Shown one piece after another: positions 1-7,100 of a DNA stretch of 9,508 nucleotides. The notes under the pieces are model-generated. The model was not told the origin of the DNA. It searched no databases and was given only the letters and a program-made list of their open reading frames with translations. Position 1 is the stretch's first letter. Each line of letters begins with the position of its first letter. The stretch spans positions 2,245 to 11,752 of the forward strand of contig JAFDJC010000115.1 of the NCBI GenBank assembly GCA_019307665.1, read 5' to 3'. The position numbers and the translations under genes were made by a program. The stretch is from Deltaproteobacteria bacterium (lineage in GTDB: Bacteria; Desulfobacterota; Desulfobacteria; Desulfobacterales; SURF-7).

Positions 1-982
1 CGGCTTTGACCACATCAATGTACGGCACATTGACGTATTCGGCTATAATGAAAGCAGCCGCACACATAATAGGCGGTGCCAGCTGTCCGTCAGTGCTGGC
101 GGCAACTTCAACCGCCGCCGCTTTAGTGGCAGGGTAGCCGACTTTTTTCATCATTGGTATTGTAAATGTTCCTGTTGTCACAATATTTGCGATACTTGAC
201 CCTGAAACCATTCCGGTGAGTCCGCTGCCCATTATGGCCGCTTTCGCGGGTCCTCCCTTGAATCTTCCGAGCAGGCTCAGGGCAAGCTGGATAAAATAGT
301 AGCCTGCACCGGCTTTGTCAAGCATAGCGCCGAACAGGACAAAGAGAAAGACGATGGTTGCTGAAACATCAAGAGGTATGCCGTATATGCCTTCTGTTGA
401 CATGGTCATCTGCCCCATGAAGCGGTTCACTGAGACACCCTTAAAAGCGATGAGGTCCGGCATATAAGGGCCGAAAAAAGAGTATCCGCAGAACATGATG
501 GCAATGAATGGAAGTGCAGGACCGATGACACGCCTGGCGGCTTCAAGGAGCAGAACAACAAGTGCAATGCCGAAAATAATGTCCCTTGTGATGGGAGCGC
601 CATAGCGGGTAGTCATTCCGGAATAGTCTATGGCGATATAGAGTGCTGAAAAACATGCGATGAGTGCAACGATATAATCAATGAACGGAATTCGGGTTCT
701 ATCAGCAAGAAATTTCAGCCCAAAGCGTGACTTTTTAAGCATCGGATAATTCAGATAAACGATTAAAAGCGCAAAACCCAGATGGATAGATCGGACAAAA
801 GTAGAATCAAGGGTCCACCAGCTTGCGATGGAAAGCTGAAAAAGACTCCAGCATACTGCAATTACGGCAACGAGGTGCTTGCCGGCGCCTTTGGGTTTTC
901 TTCCAATGCCTTCTTCTTCTTCAGCAAGTCTTTTAGCAAGATCCATCCCTTCGTCATTGATATCATCTTTAAGCTTGGGCAT
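1..982 (-). CDS. TRAP transporter fused permease (4TM/12TM, DctQ-DctM type), 3' end beyond window
   Basis: This is the inner-membrane permease of a TAXI-type TRAP transporter, a secondary (usually sodium-driven) importer that takes substrate from a periplasmic receptor. The first 327 residues are visible; fused permeases usually have about 620-700, so roughly half is cut by the left edge. A hydrophilic N-terminus with an acidic stretch (EEEEG, residues 21-25) is followed by a small-subunit (4TM) part with hydrophobic segments near residues 36-55, 66-82, 100-118 and 136-170. The large-subunit part then begins, with FVLFGAMLDKAGAG (about 214-227), the conserved GSGLTGMVSGSSIANIVTTG (252-271) and EVAASTDGQLAPPIMCAAAF (292-311), typical of the TRAP 4TM/12TM fusion family. 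The ATG is chosen because AGGTGA (989-994) lies 6 nt upstream and no upstream part is needed for the family. It is the third gene of the operon, 50 bp after the DUF1566 gene. Substrate cannot be read from the sequence. Confidence 0.93.
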   Translation of the reverse strand, partial: MPKLKDDINDEGMDLAKRLAEEEEGIGRKPKGAGKHLVAVIAVCWSLFQLSIASWWTLDSTFVRSIHLGFALLIVYLNYPMLKKSRFGLKFLADRTRIPFIDYIVALIACFSALYIAIDYSGMTTRYGAPITRDIIFGIALVVLLLEAARRVIGPALPFIAIMFCGYSFFGPYMPDLIAFKGVSVNRFMGQMTMSTEGIYGIPLDVSATIVFLFVLFGAMLDKAGAGYYFIQLALSLLGRFKGGPAKAAIMGSGLTGMVSGSSIANIVTTGTFTIPMMKKVGYPATKAAAVEVAASTDGQLAPPIMCAAAFIIAEYVNVPYIDVVKA

Positions 983-1032
983 AATTATTCACCTGAAGTT
1001 ATTCACACGATCAAAAAAAAGACAATTCATCG

Positions 1033-1521
1033 TTAGTCAAGTGTCCGAACCGGAAGAGCGCGATATGCGCGGTTACGAACCATTCTGTCCGTATAATGAT
1101 ATCCACGGTTGAAATTATAGACGCGGGCAGTGATCGATCTTTGTTCAGAAGACCATGCCCAGCCGCAACTGAGCCTTATGACCGGTACGATTTTGACGTT
1201 TTGGCCGCAGTCGGTTTCATATCCTTTATAATTCGGGTCTTTGTTATAGAGGCTTTCGAGTTCTTTCAGTGTAGGCAGGCGCCAGTTGTCATATTTCTTT
1301 TTCAGGGTATCTGGAAATGTGTAGGTGATCCACTGCTTTGCCTGTTTCCAGTTGATGTCTCCCTGGTTATCGGTTTTGGACCACATGACACCCAGCACAT
1401 GATCTGTTACAGTGCCGTCACCATTGTCGGTAAACCTGTCTCCGGCAAAAACAGCAGGCGTCTGGCAGAAAAAAATACAAACAGCAAAGAATCCAAGAAA
1501 GATCAATATCCGTTTTGACAT
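1033..1521 (-). CDS. Secreted DUF1566 (Lcl C-terminal domain-like) protein
   Basis: A small exported protein of 162 residues. Residues 1-26 form a signal peptide: basic MSKR, a hydrophobic core, then a TPAVFA|G cleavage site. The mature part carries the usual DUF1566 landmarks in order: RFTDNGDGTVTDHVLGVMW (29-47), WKQAKQW (58-64), NWRLPTLKELESLY (79-92), WAWSSE (121-126), YNFNRG (135-140) and a closing RALPVR (154-159). One DUF1566 unit fills the mature protein. Two cysteines (105 and 119) could form a periplasmic disulfide. DUF1566 domains are secreted or surface modules; the Legionella Lcl protein has one at its C-terminus and is involved in adhesion, but no general biochemical function is established. 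A strong ribosome binding site GGGAGGAG (1525-1532) precedes the ATG. It sits between the TAXI receptor and the permease genes in the same direction, so it is probably cotranscribed and may act with the receptor in the periplasm. That role is inference. Confidence 0.88.
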   Translation of the reverse strand: MSKRILIFLGFFAVCIFFCQTPAVFAGDRFTDNGDGTVTDHVLGVMWSKTDNQGDINWKQAKQWITYTFPDTLKKKYDNWRLPTLKELESLYNKDPNYKGYETDCGQNVKIVPVIRLSCGWAWSSEQRSITARVYNFNRGYHYTDRMVRNRAYRALPVRTLD

Positions 1522-1524
1522 TTT

Positions 1525-1532
1525 CTCCTCCC
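1525..1532 (-). promoter_or_regulatory. Ribosome binding site of the DUF1566 gene
   Basis: GGGAGGAG on the minus strand, 3 nt before the ATG core spacing begins, is close to a perfect anti-Shine-Dalgarno match. It gives this gene its own strong translation start downstream of the intergenic hairpin, independent of receptor translation. Confidence 0.75.
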
Positions 1533-1594
1533 ATGATTTGCCCTCCTGTAAATTTTATACTGCCTCGGGAAGGCGATAGCGTAGGGTTATATGT

Positions 1595-1649
1595 TCCGGC
1601 GACGGTTAGCCCTTGCGGATGGGCTCACATCCCGCAAGCCGTCGCCGGA
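1595..1649 (-). repeat. Stem-loop downstream of the TAXI receptor gene (REP-like or mRNA stabiliser)
   Basis: TCCGGCGACGG (1595-1605) and CCGTCGCCGGA (1639-1649) are perfect 11-bp complements. Inside them CTTGCGGATG (1612-1621) pairs with CATCCCGCAAG (1628-1638) with a single bulged base, leaving a GGCTCA loop. A competing hairpin AGCCC/GGGCT (1608-1612 with 1621-1625) is also possible. The structure starts 25 nt after the receptor stop codon. No T-run follows on the minus strand, so it is unlikely to be a simple intrinsic terminator. In other binding-protein transporter operons such hairpins (for example the malE-malF REP) protect or separate the receptor message so that the receptor is made in excess; the same use is inferred here. 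It may also be one copy of a dispersed repeat, which needs the whole genome to tell. Confidence 0.72.
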
Positions 1650-1673
1650 GAAGAGAATATTGCTGAAGCGGTT

Positions 1674-2681
1674 TTATTTCAGACCGGCTTCTTTGTAGTA
1701 CTTCATAGCACCAGGATGAATCGTAGCGGACAAACCTTCCAGCATGCCTTCTTTGGTCAGCACTGAATATGCCGGATGGAGTTTTTTAAATGAATCGAAG
1801 TTATCAAACACTTCTTTTGTAATCGCATAGACGACATCATCTGAAACCTTGGCTGAAGTGACAAATGTTGCCTTCACGCCAAAGGTGTCGACATCTTTAT
1901 CATTGATCGCAGCAGGATACATCTTAACCGGAATCTTAGATTTCGCATAGTAGGGATATTTGGAAAGGAGCGCATCAATGCCGGTAATTTCAACAAAACG
2001 TGTTTTGGTGGCGCCTGCGGTTGCTTCCTTAAACGCGCCGCTTGGATGACCAACGGTGTAGAAGAATGCATCCAGTCGTCCATCCTGCAGGAGACCCGGA
2101 GCCTCAGCTGCCTTGACACTTTCAGCCTTAATATCTTTTTCGTAATCAATACCCACAGCGCTTAACGCATCAATAGCATTCTGGCGCTGTCCGGAACCGG
2201 GGTTTCCTATGTTTACTCTTTTGTCCTTAAGATCATTGATGGTTTTGATACCTGAATCAACAGAGGCAAGGAGTGTCACGGATTCGGGATGAATGCTGAA
2301 TACAGCTCTAAGATCTTTCTGAGGCCCTTTGTCTTTCCATTCGGCAAGACCGTTAATGGCCTGGAATTGTCTGTCGGACTGAACAACTCCGAACTGCAGG
2401 TCACCGGCTAAAACAGCGTTGACGTTGAATACGGAACCGCCTGTTGATTCAACCGTACAGCGAATGCCGTATTTGTCCTTTTTTTTGTTGACTATCTTTG
2501 CTATAGCGCCACCGGTCGGATAGTATACACCGGTAATGCCACCGGTCCCGATGGTTACAAAAGTGGTTTTAGATGTTGTTTTGGATTCAGACTTTTCCAT
2601 TTCTTCGCCCTGTTGTCCACAGGCGACAAAAAGAGATGCTGCAAAGATAAGAACAGTAAATAATGTGAGTGCTTTTTTCAT
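1674..2681 (-). CDS. TAXI-family TRAP transporter solute-binding lipoprotein
   Basis: The periplasmic substrate receptor of a TRAP transporter of the TAXI class; it captures substrate and delivers it to the fused permease encoded downstream. The product has 335 residues, normal for the family. Residues 1-20 are a lipoprotein signal peptide ending in FVA|C with Cys21 as the acylation site, followed by a charged linker (about 22-40). Family landmarks are TIGTGGITGVYYPTGGAIA (43-61), ESTGGSVFNV (78-87), FGVVQSD (97-103), an HPESVTLLAS strand (131-140) and RVNIGNPGSGQRQNA (155-169). The ATG at 2681 is chosen over one at 2729 because AAAGGAGG (2687-2694) lies 5 nt upstream and the signal peptide starts exactly there; the longer form would place 16 extra residues before it. 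First gene of the operon. Characterised TAXI receptors bind dicarboxylates or glutamate-like compounds, but the substrate here is unknown. Confidence 0.95.
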   Translation of the reverse strand: MKKALTLFTVLIFAASLFVACGQQGEEMEKSESKTTSKTTFVTIGTGGITGVYYPTGGAIAKIVNKKKDKYGIRCTVESTGGSVFNVNAVLAGDLQFGVVQSDRQFQAINGLAEWKDKGPQKDLRAVFSIHPESVTLLASVDSGIKTINDLKDKRVNIGNPGSGQRQNAIDALSAVGIDYEKDIKAESVKAAEAPGLLQDGRLDAFFYTVGHPSGAFKEATAGATKTRFVEITGIDALLSKYPYYAKSKIPVKMYPAAINDKDVDTFGVKATFVTSAKVSDDVVYAITKEVFDNFDSFKKLHPAYSVLTKEGMLEGLSATIHPGAMKYYKEAGLK

Positions 2682-2686
2682 CTGGG

Positions 2687-2694
2687 CCTCCTTT
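2687..2694 (-). promoter_or_regulatory. Ribosome binding site deciding the TAXI receptor start
   Basis: AAAGGAGG on the minus strand, 5 nt before the ATG at 2681. The alternative ATG at 2729 has no comparable site, so this motif fixes the start of the lipoprotein. Confidence 0.8.
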
Positions 2695-2744
2695 TGAGCT
2701 TTGAATATAAGTGTGTTAATAAGGAACATTGGTTTTAATTATGA

Positions 2745-2772
2745 TTGATAATTCCGGTGATTAACATATAAA
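2745..2772 (+). promoter_or_regulatory. Candidate sigma-70 type promoter for the glycosyltransferase gene
   Basis: TTGATA (2745-2750) and TATAAA (2767-2772) are separated by 16 nt, close to the -35/-10 consensus. Transcription would begin near 2779 and leave a leader of about 75 nt before the ATG at 2853. The whole 2682-2852 interval is AT-rich and divergent, so it must also hold a promoter for the transport operon on the other strand; on that strand I see only weak candidates (for example TTGTAT, the complement of 2781-2786) and do not annotate one. Confidence 0.4.
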
Positions 2773-2852
2773 TATATTGAATACAACCATTTTATTGTTT
2801 TTTTCGAAAGTCGGTATTTTTAGAACCAATTGAATTGATAACATATTGTTTT

Positions 2853-3698
2853 ATGGACAGTTTAACACAGAAACCCCTTGTCAGTATTATCATACCGGTA
2901 TTTAACCGTTCGGCACTGGTAATGGAGGCAATTGATTCGGTTTTGGATCAGACGTTCGATGATTTTGAGCTGATCGTGGTGGATGACGGTTCCACAGATG
3001 ATATCCGGAATATATTGCGGCAGTATGGCGACAGACTGGTTTATATAAAACAGGAAAATAAAGGTGTGAGTGCCGCAAGGAACAGGGGAATTGCCGCGGC
3101 CCAGGGGGAACTGGTGGCGTTTTTGGATTCAGATGATCTGTGGATACCGGACAAGCTTGCAACACAGGTCGCTTTTTTCAATAAAAACCCGCATGCCATG
3201 ATATGTCAGACAGAAGAATTGTGGGTTAGAAACGGAAAGCGTGTAAACCCCAGGAAGAGACACAAAAAGCCGTCCGGCATGATATTTGAGCCATCCCTGT
3301 CTCTTTGTTTGGTCAGTCCGTCTGCAGTTGTGATTAAAAGGGAGCTGTTTCAAGCGGTTGGAACATTTGATGAAACACTTCCAGCTTGCGAGGACTACGA
3401 TCTTTGGTTGAGGATAAGCTGCAAACATCCTGTCTACCTCATTGATCAACCATTTATAATCAAAAGGGGAGGGCACGATGATCAGCTTTCAAAGTCGCCT
3501 GCACTTGATCGATATCGTATCAAATCACTTAAAAAACTAATTGAAAGCAATGTTCTTACGAAAGAGCAACTTGGGGCTGCAAAAGGCAAACTTGTGGAAA
3601 AGTGCAAAATCTTTTCAGATGGCTGTATGAAAAGAAATCGCACGGATGAAGCAATTTACTACCAAAACCTCGCTGAAAATTATCGTAATGAACCTTGA
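2853..3698 (+). CDS. Family 2 glycosyltransferase (GT-A fold, soluble)
   Basis: A 281-residue inverting glycosyltransferase that would move a sugar from a nucleotide-sugar donor onto an unknown acceptor, most often a polysaccharide, lipopolysaccharide or glycan precursor. The GT-A fold reads clearly: PLVSIIIPVFNRS (8-20), SVLDQTF (29-35), ELIVVDDGSTDD (39-50), the NKGVSAARNRGI segment (69-80), the metal and nucleotide-binding DSDD (92-95), the acceptor-side motif VGTFDE (169-174) and the probable catalytic-base segment CEDYDLWLR (179-187). There is no membrane segment, so it should act in the cytoplasm. The start is ATG 2853; a TTG at 2835 in frame would add six residues with no Shine-Dalgarno support, but 2853 also lacks a clear one. 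It stands alone on this strand, divergent from the transport operon and convergent with hrpA. Its TGA stop lies inside the left terminal repeat of the neighbouring element, so the last residues (about NEP) may derive from that insertion. Confidence 0.93.
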   Translation: MDSLTQKPLVSIIIPVFNRSALVMEAIDSVLDQTFDDFELIVVDDGSTDDIRNILRQYGDRLVYIKQENKGVSAARNRGIAAAQGELVAFLDSDDLWIPDKLATQVAFFNKNPHAMICQTEELWVRNGKRVNPRKRHKKPSGMIFEPSLSLCLVSPSAVVIKRELFQAVGTFDETLPACEDYDLWLRISCKHPVYLIDQPFIIKRGGHDDQLSKSPALDRYRIKSLKKLIESNVLTKEQLGAAKGKLVEKCKIFSDGCMKRNRTDEAIYYQNLAENYRNEP

Positions 3699-3726
3699 TG
3701 GCTTCGTAAAATACATTTGCTGTCAT

Positions 3727-3742
3727 TCTGGCGAAAGCCAGA
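3727..3742. repeat. Hairpin of the left terminal repeat
   Basis: TCTGGC (3727-3732) and GCCAGA (3737-3742) form a perfect 6-bp stem closed by GAAA. It lies 28 nt after the glycosyltransferase stop codon. No T-tract follows, so its value as a terminator is doubtful. Confidence 0.6.
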
Positions 3743-3809
3743 CACGTAGTGAAGTTTTATAGTGGTTGTCATAATAACGTTCCTTTTCCATGAAAGGGAT
3801 TTATGCATT

Positions 3810-3926
3810 GGGTAACACCGGCAACTCGTTGCCGGTGCCCGAAGGGCAAGAAGCTGTTCTCAAAACTTACGCCCATTCAAAGCTTCTTGTGCTTTGCACC
3901 CAGACAACAAGTTGTCTGGGCCACCC
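3810..3926. repeat. Nested palindromic core with four hairpins around a central stem
   Basis: The parts are arranged almost symmetrically. Hairpin 1 is CACCGGCAAC-TC-GTTGCCGGTG (3816-3837), a perfect 10-bp stem. Hairpin 2 is GCCC-GAA-GGGC (3837-3847). The central stem CAAGAAGCT (3847-3855) pairs with AGCTTCTTG (3881-3889) around a 25-nt loop. Hairpin 3 is GTGC-TTT-GCAC (3889-3899). Hairpin 4 is CCCAGACAAC-AA-GTTGTCTGGG (3899-3920), again a perfect 10-bp stem. GGGT (3810-3813) can close the whole with ACCC (3923-3926). Hairpins 1 and 4 have different stem sequences (7 of 10 arm positions agree), yet both pair perfectly, which suggests that the fold itself is maintained. It could be a cruciform DNA element, a transposable palindromic unit or a structured RNA; the sequence alone does not decide. 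Confidence 0.7.
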
Positions 3927-4060
3927 CTATTACAACATAATGAAAATATATGAATTTTAAAGAACCGAAATTGCTTTCTCTATTTATATTTCCAAAAGCT
4001 AATCGGAAAATATTTATGATAATCACTTTAGCGCTATCCAGTCATTTCAGTAGTTTCTGG

Positions 4061-4080
4061 ACTCCGGCCTTCGCCGGAGT
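4061..4080. repeat. Hairpin of the right terminal repeat, downstream of hrpA
   Basis: ACTCCGGC (4061-4068) pairs perfectly with GCCGGAGT (4073-4080) around a CTTC loop. On the minus strand it begins 34 nt after the hrpA stop codon and could mark the 3' end of that transcript. There is no T-run behind it on that strand, so an ordinary intrinsic terminator is not supported. Confidence 0.65.
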
Positions 4081-4114
4081 GACGGAGTTGGGACTTTTTA
4101 CGAGACTGTCAACC

Positions 4115-7100
4115 TTAGGCCATCCGGCTGATTTTTTTCAATTTGTCGTCCAGTTTTTTTTTAGAAACAGGAAAGGCGGTTTTAATTTCCTGGGCAAAGA
4201 CGGATATTTTATATTCTTCCAGCATCCAGAAATATTCTTCGGTTTCTCTTTTTTTCTCTTCAGATGTTTCCGGCTTGAGTTCATCAAGAAGACGCTGCAG
4301 GCTTTTTTCATATTTTTGAATTTTATCAGCCTTTGACTGCTCTTTTTCAGGGTTTGCAACCGCACGTCCAGCTCTGATGCCGATTCCTTTTATGTATCTC
4401 ACAAGGTCGGAAAAATGCCGTAATTCGTATAACGGGATAAAGTTTTCAGGCACCAGGGAACGCAGCTCGTTTTGCAGCCTGTTCAAAAAGGGATTCACTC
4501 CATTGCCGGCCTGGTTTCCGGTTTCAAGTCGGTGGATTGTTTGCATTGTTTTAAACATTGCCCTAATTACAGGTGCCGCGTTTTCCATCAGCTTCAGGCT
4601 GTTTGGAATAATTTCAGATTCCGATGATTCCGCATGCATATAAAAATCTTTTGATGATCTGATATTTTTAGAAAAGAGATCATGGACAACACGATCATGG
4701 AGACACTTTTCAATATTCTTATACCCACCTAAGCATACCGATGCCTTTTTTAGATCCATTGGAAGGGACAAATATCTTTTTAAAGACTTCAAATTTTTTG
4801 TAAAATGAATGCAAAACAGAGCTTTTACCCCGTTCTTATGACATTTTAACGCGTCTTTTTGGCTGCTGAACAGGTGGATACTGACGGAACCGTCATTATC
4901 TTTGAGTCCTGGAAACAGGGTAATGGCATCGCCGTCATGTTCGGTCATCCGGATAAATTTGGGAAGATCCGGAAAGTCCCATTTTTTTATATCGGATTTC
5001 TCCCATTTTGCCCTGGCTTTTTGATAGATATCAGAATCCATGTTGCATGAAATATTTTTGTTTAAAACCTGTTTGTCCCTGCTGCAAAGTATCGTCCTGC
5101 CTTCGGGATCAATGATCGCTATCCGCATATTTAAATGATCCGGCAGGTCTTCAGGCCAGGCGGTACGTGGAATATTGATATTAAACTTTTCGTAGATGAA
5201 GTTGCCCAGGGCCTGGTAAAAATTTTCATTTCTATTGCGGGGCATGTCGTTGACGATAATGTCAACGGTATTGCTAACCGGTACAAGCTGTTTTCGAAAT
5301 TCCTTGGGAAGCCCTTTTATCATGGCTGTGACTTTTTCATAAAACATACCGGGAACTATCCAGTCAAGTTTTGTTGCAGTTACATTTTCGGCTTTATGGG
5401 CAGGAATTTTTACTGTAATGCCGTCATCTTTTTGTCCGGGGTTGAAACTGTATTCACATTCAAAGTGATTATCTCCGAGGGGGATGCTGTAAGGGAATAA
5501 TGACAATTCAGCCTGGTCAGGACGATATGACAGCAGGTTGTCTTCCGTCATCTTCAGGAAATCGTCGTCTCCTTTTTTTTTAATGGCTGTTTTTAGAGAT
5601 TTCAGGTCGTGTATTCCGGAAAGGCGTTTATTGTAAAATTGGAATAGATCGTCCTCGCTCACAAGGATATCTCGTTTCCTGATTCGGTCTTCCATGTCTT
5701 TGACTTCATCGATCAGGCTTTGGTTGTGCTGCATGAAGGCAAACGGTTTTTTTACATCACCTTCCACAAGAGCTTTTCTGATGAAAATTTTAGATGCTTT
5801 TTCAGGGTCGATTTTACCAAATGCAACCGGCCTTTTGGGTATAATGATCAGGCCGAACAGGCTGACCTGTTCATCTGCAACCACCTCGCCCCTGTTTCTT
5901 TCCCAGCGTGGATGAAGCCATATTTTTTTACATAAAAATTGAGCGGGTTCTTCAAGCCATGTGCTGTCGATATTAGCGGCAGTTCTTGCAAACAATTTAC
6001 TGGTTTCGATCATTTCGGCAGCTACTATCCATTTGCCGGGCCTATTAAAAAGAGTAGAACCTGGAAAGATCATGACTTCCCGTCCTTTTGCCGCCTGAAA
6101 TATATTGTTTTCTTTTTTAAGCGCTATATTGGACAGATAGCCGCTTAAAATCGATTTGTGTATCGCTGTATACAACTGAGAAAACTTTTCTTTTTGTGGG
6201 GATTTATTTAAGCTGGTCTGATTTAAGCTGGTTTGATTTGATCGGGCCTGATGGCGGGTTGGGCTCAAACCGTGTTCGGAAAGAATAAGAGATATCTGCC
6301 GGTGTATATCACGCCATTCCCTCATTCGCCTGAAGGAAATAAATTTTTCCCTGCAGAATTTTTTCATTTTATTATTGTTTTTCTGTTTTTCCAGGGTTCG
6401 ATGATAGGTCCCCCAGATATTAAAAAGGGTCATAAAATCGGATAACGGGTCCTGAAAACTTTCATGGGCTTTGTCGGATTCCGCCTCTTTTCCCGGAGGG
6501 CGCTCCCGGGGATCCCTGATGCTGAGAACAGAGGTGATGATAGCCATTTCCCTGATGCATCCCAATTTGCCGGCTTCGATCAGCATGGCGGACAAACCGG
6601 GATCAAGAGGAATTTTTGACATGAGACCGCCTTTTTGGGTCAGGGTATATCGCTGTTTACCGTTGCTAATTTTTATGGCGTTTAGCTCCAAAAGCAAGTC
6701 GTATCCGTCTTTGATATGTTTCGACGGCGGAGGGTCAATAAAGGGGAACTTGTTAATGTCGCCAAGTTTAAGAGAGGTCATTCTAAGGACAACATCTGCA
6801 AGATTTGCTCTGAGTATTTCAGGAGACGTATAAACCGGGCGGGACTGAAAATCGTCTTCTGAAAAGAGACGGATGCACACACCGTTTTCAATACGTCCGC
6901 AGCGCCCTTTGCGTTGATCCGCACTGCTTTTCGATATGGGGATCACCGGAAGGGAAGTTGTTCTTGATCGCGGGGAATAACTGGAAATTCTTGCAAGCCC
7001 GGTGTCAATCACATACTTTATGCCCGGGATCGTAATGGAAGTTTCGGCAATATTCGTGGCAACAATGATTTTTCTGCCGCGTTCCGGTTTAAAAATTCTG

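Larger units (their letters stand above)
3693..4114. repeat. MITE/REP-like non-coding element with imperfect terminal inverted repeats
   Basis: This gap between convergent genes holds no supportable ORF. Its two ends are inverted copies of each other. Left TTGATGGCTTCGTAAAA (3695-3711) matches the complement of the right end, TTGACAGTCTCGTAAAA (4112-4096), at 13 of 17 positions. After 10 and 12 nt respectively both continue with GTCATTCTGGCGAAAGCCAGA (3722-3742) and GTCACTCCGGCGAAGGCCGGA (complement of 4083-4063), 17 of 21 identical. All mismatches in both blocks are transitions. Each end therefore carries its own hairpin (see separate entries), and a third structured core lies between them. 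No transposase is present, so this would be a non-autonomous element or a cluster of intergenic repeats. The GTCATTCYGGCGAARGCCRG core resembles repeats common between genes in many proteobacteria. It may also serve as the joint 3' end of both genes. Exact borders are uncertain because I cannot see a target-site duplication. Confidence 0.6.

Noticed and set aside
1096..1518. Plus-strand open frame antisense to the DUF1566 gene
   Set aside because: The minus-strand frame has a signal peptide, DUF1566 motifs and a strong ribosome binding site; the plus frame shows none of these.
2682..2729. Longer start of the TAXI receptor at ATG 2729
   Set aside because: It would put 16 unrelated residues before a well-formed lipoprotein signal peptide and has no ribosome binding site, whereas the ATG at 2681 has AAAGGAGG at ideal spacing.
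2835..2852. TTG start for the glycosyltransferase
   Set aside because: It adds only six residues without homology or ribosome binding site; the ATG at 2853 is preferred, though its own binding site is also weak.
3810..3926. CRISPR-like repeat or tRNA
   Set aside because: There is no regular repeat-spacer spacing, and the arms do not give tRNA arm lengths or an anticodon loop with invariant bases; the pattern is nested hairpins.
3699..4114. Intrinsic terminators for either convergent gene
   Set aside because: The hairpins are not followed by a T-tract on the relevant strand, so Rho-independent termination is not supported; they are recorded as repeats instead.
3950..4336. Plus-strand open frame of 128 codons overlapping the end of hrpA
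   Set aside because: More than half is antisense to hrpA, the rest crosses the hairpin repeat; the product is phenylalanine-rich low-complexity sequence as expected from the complement of lysine-rich coding DNA.
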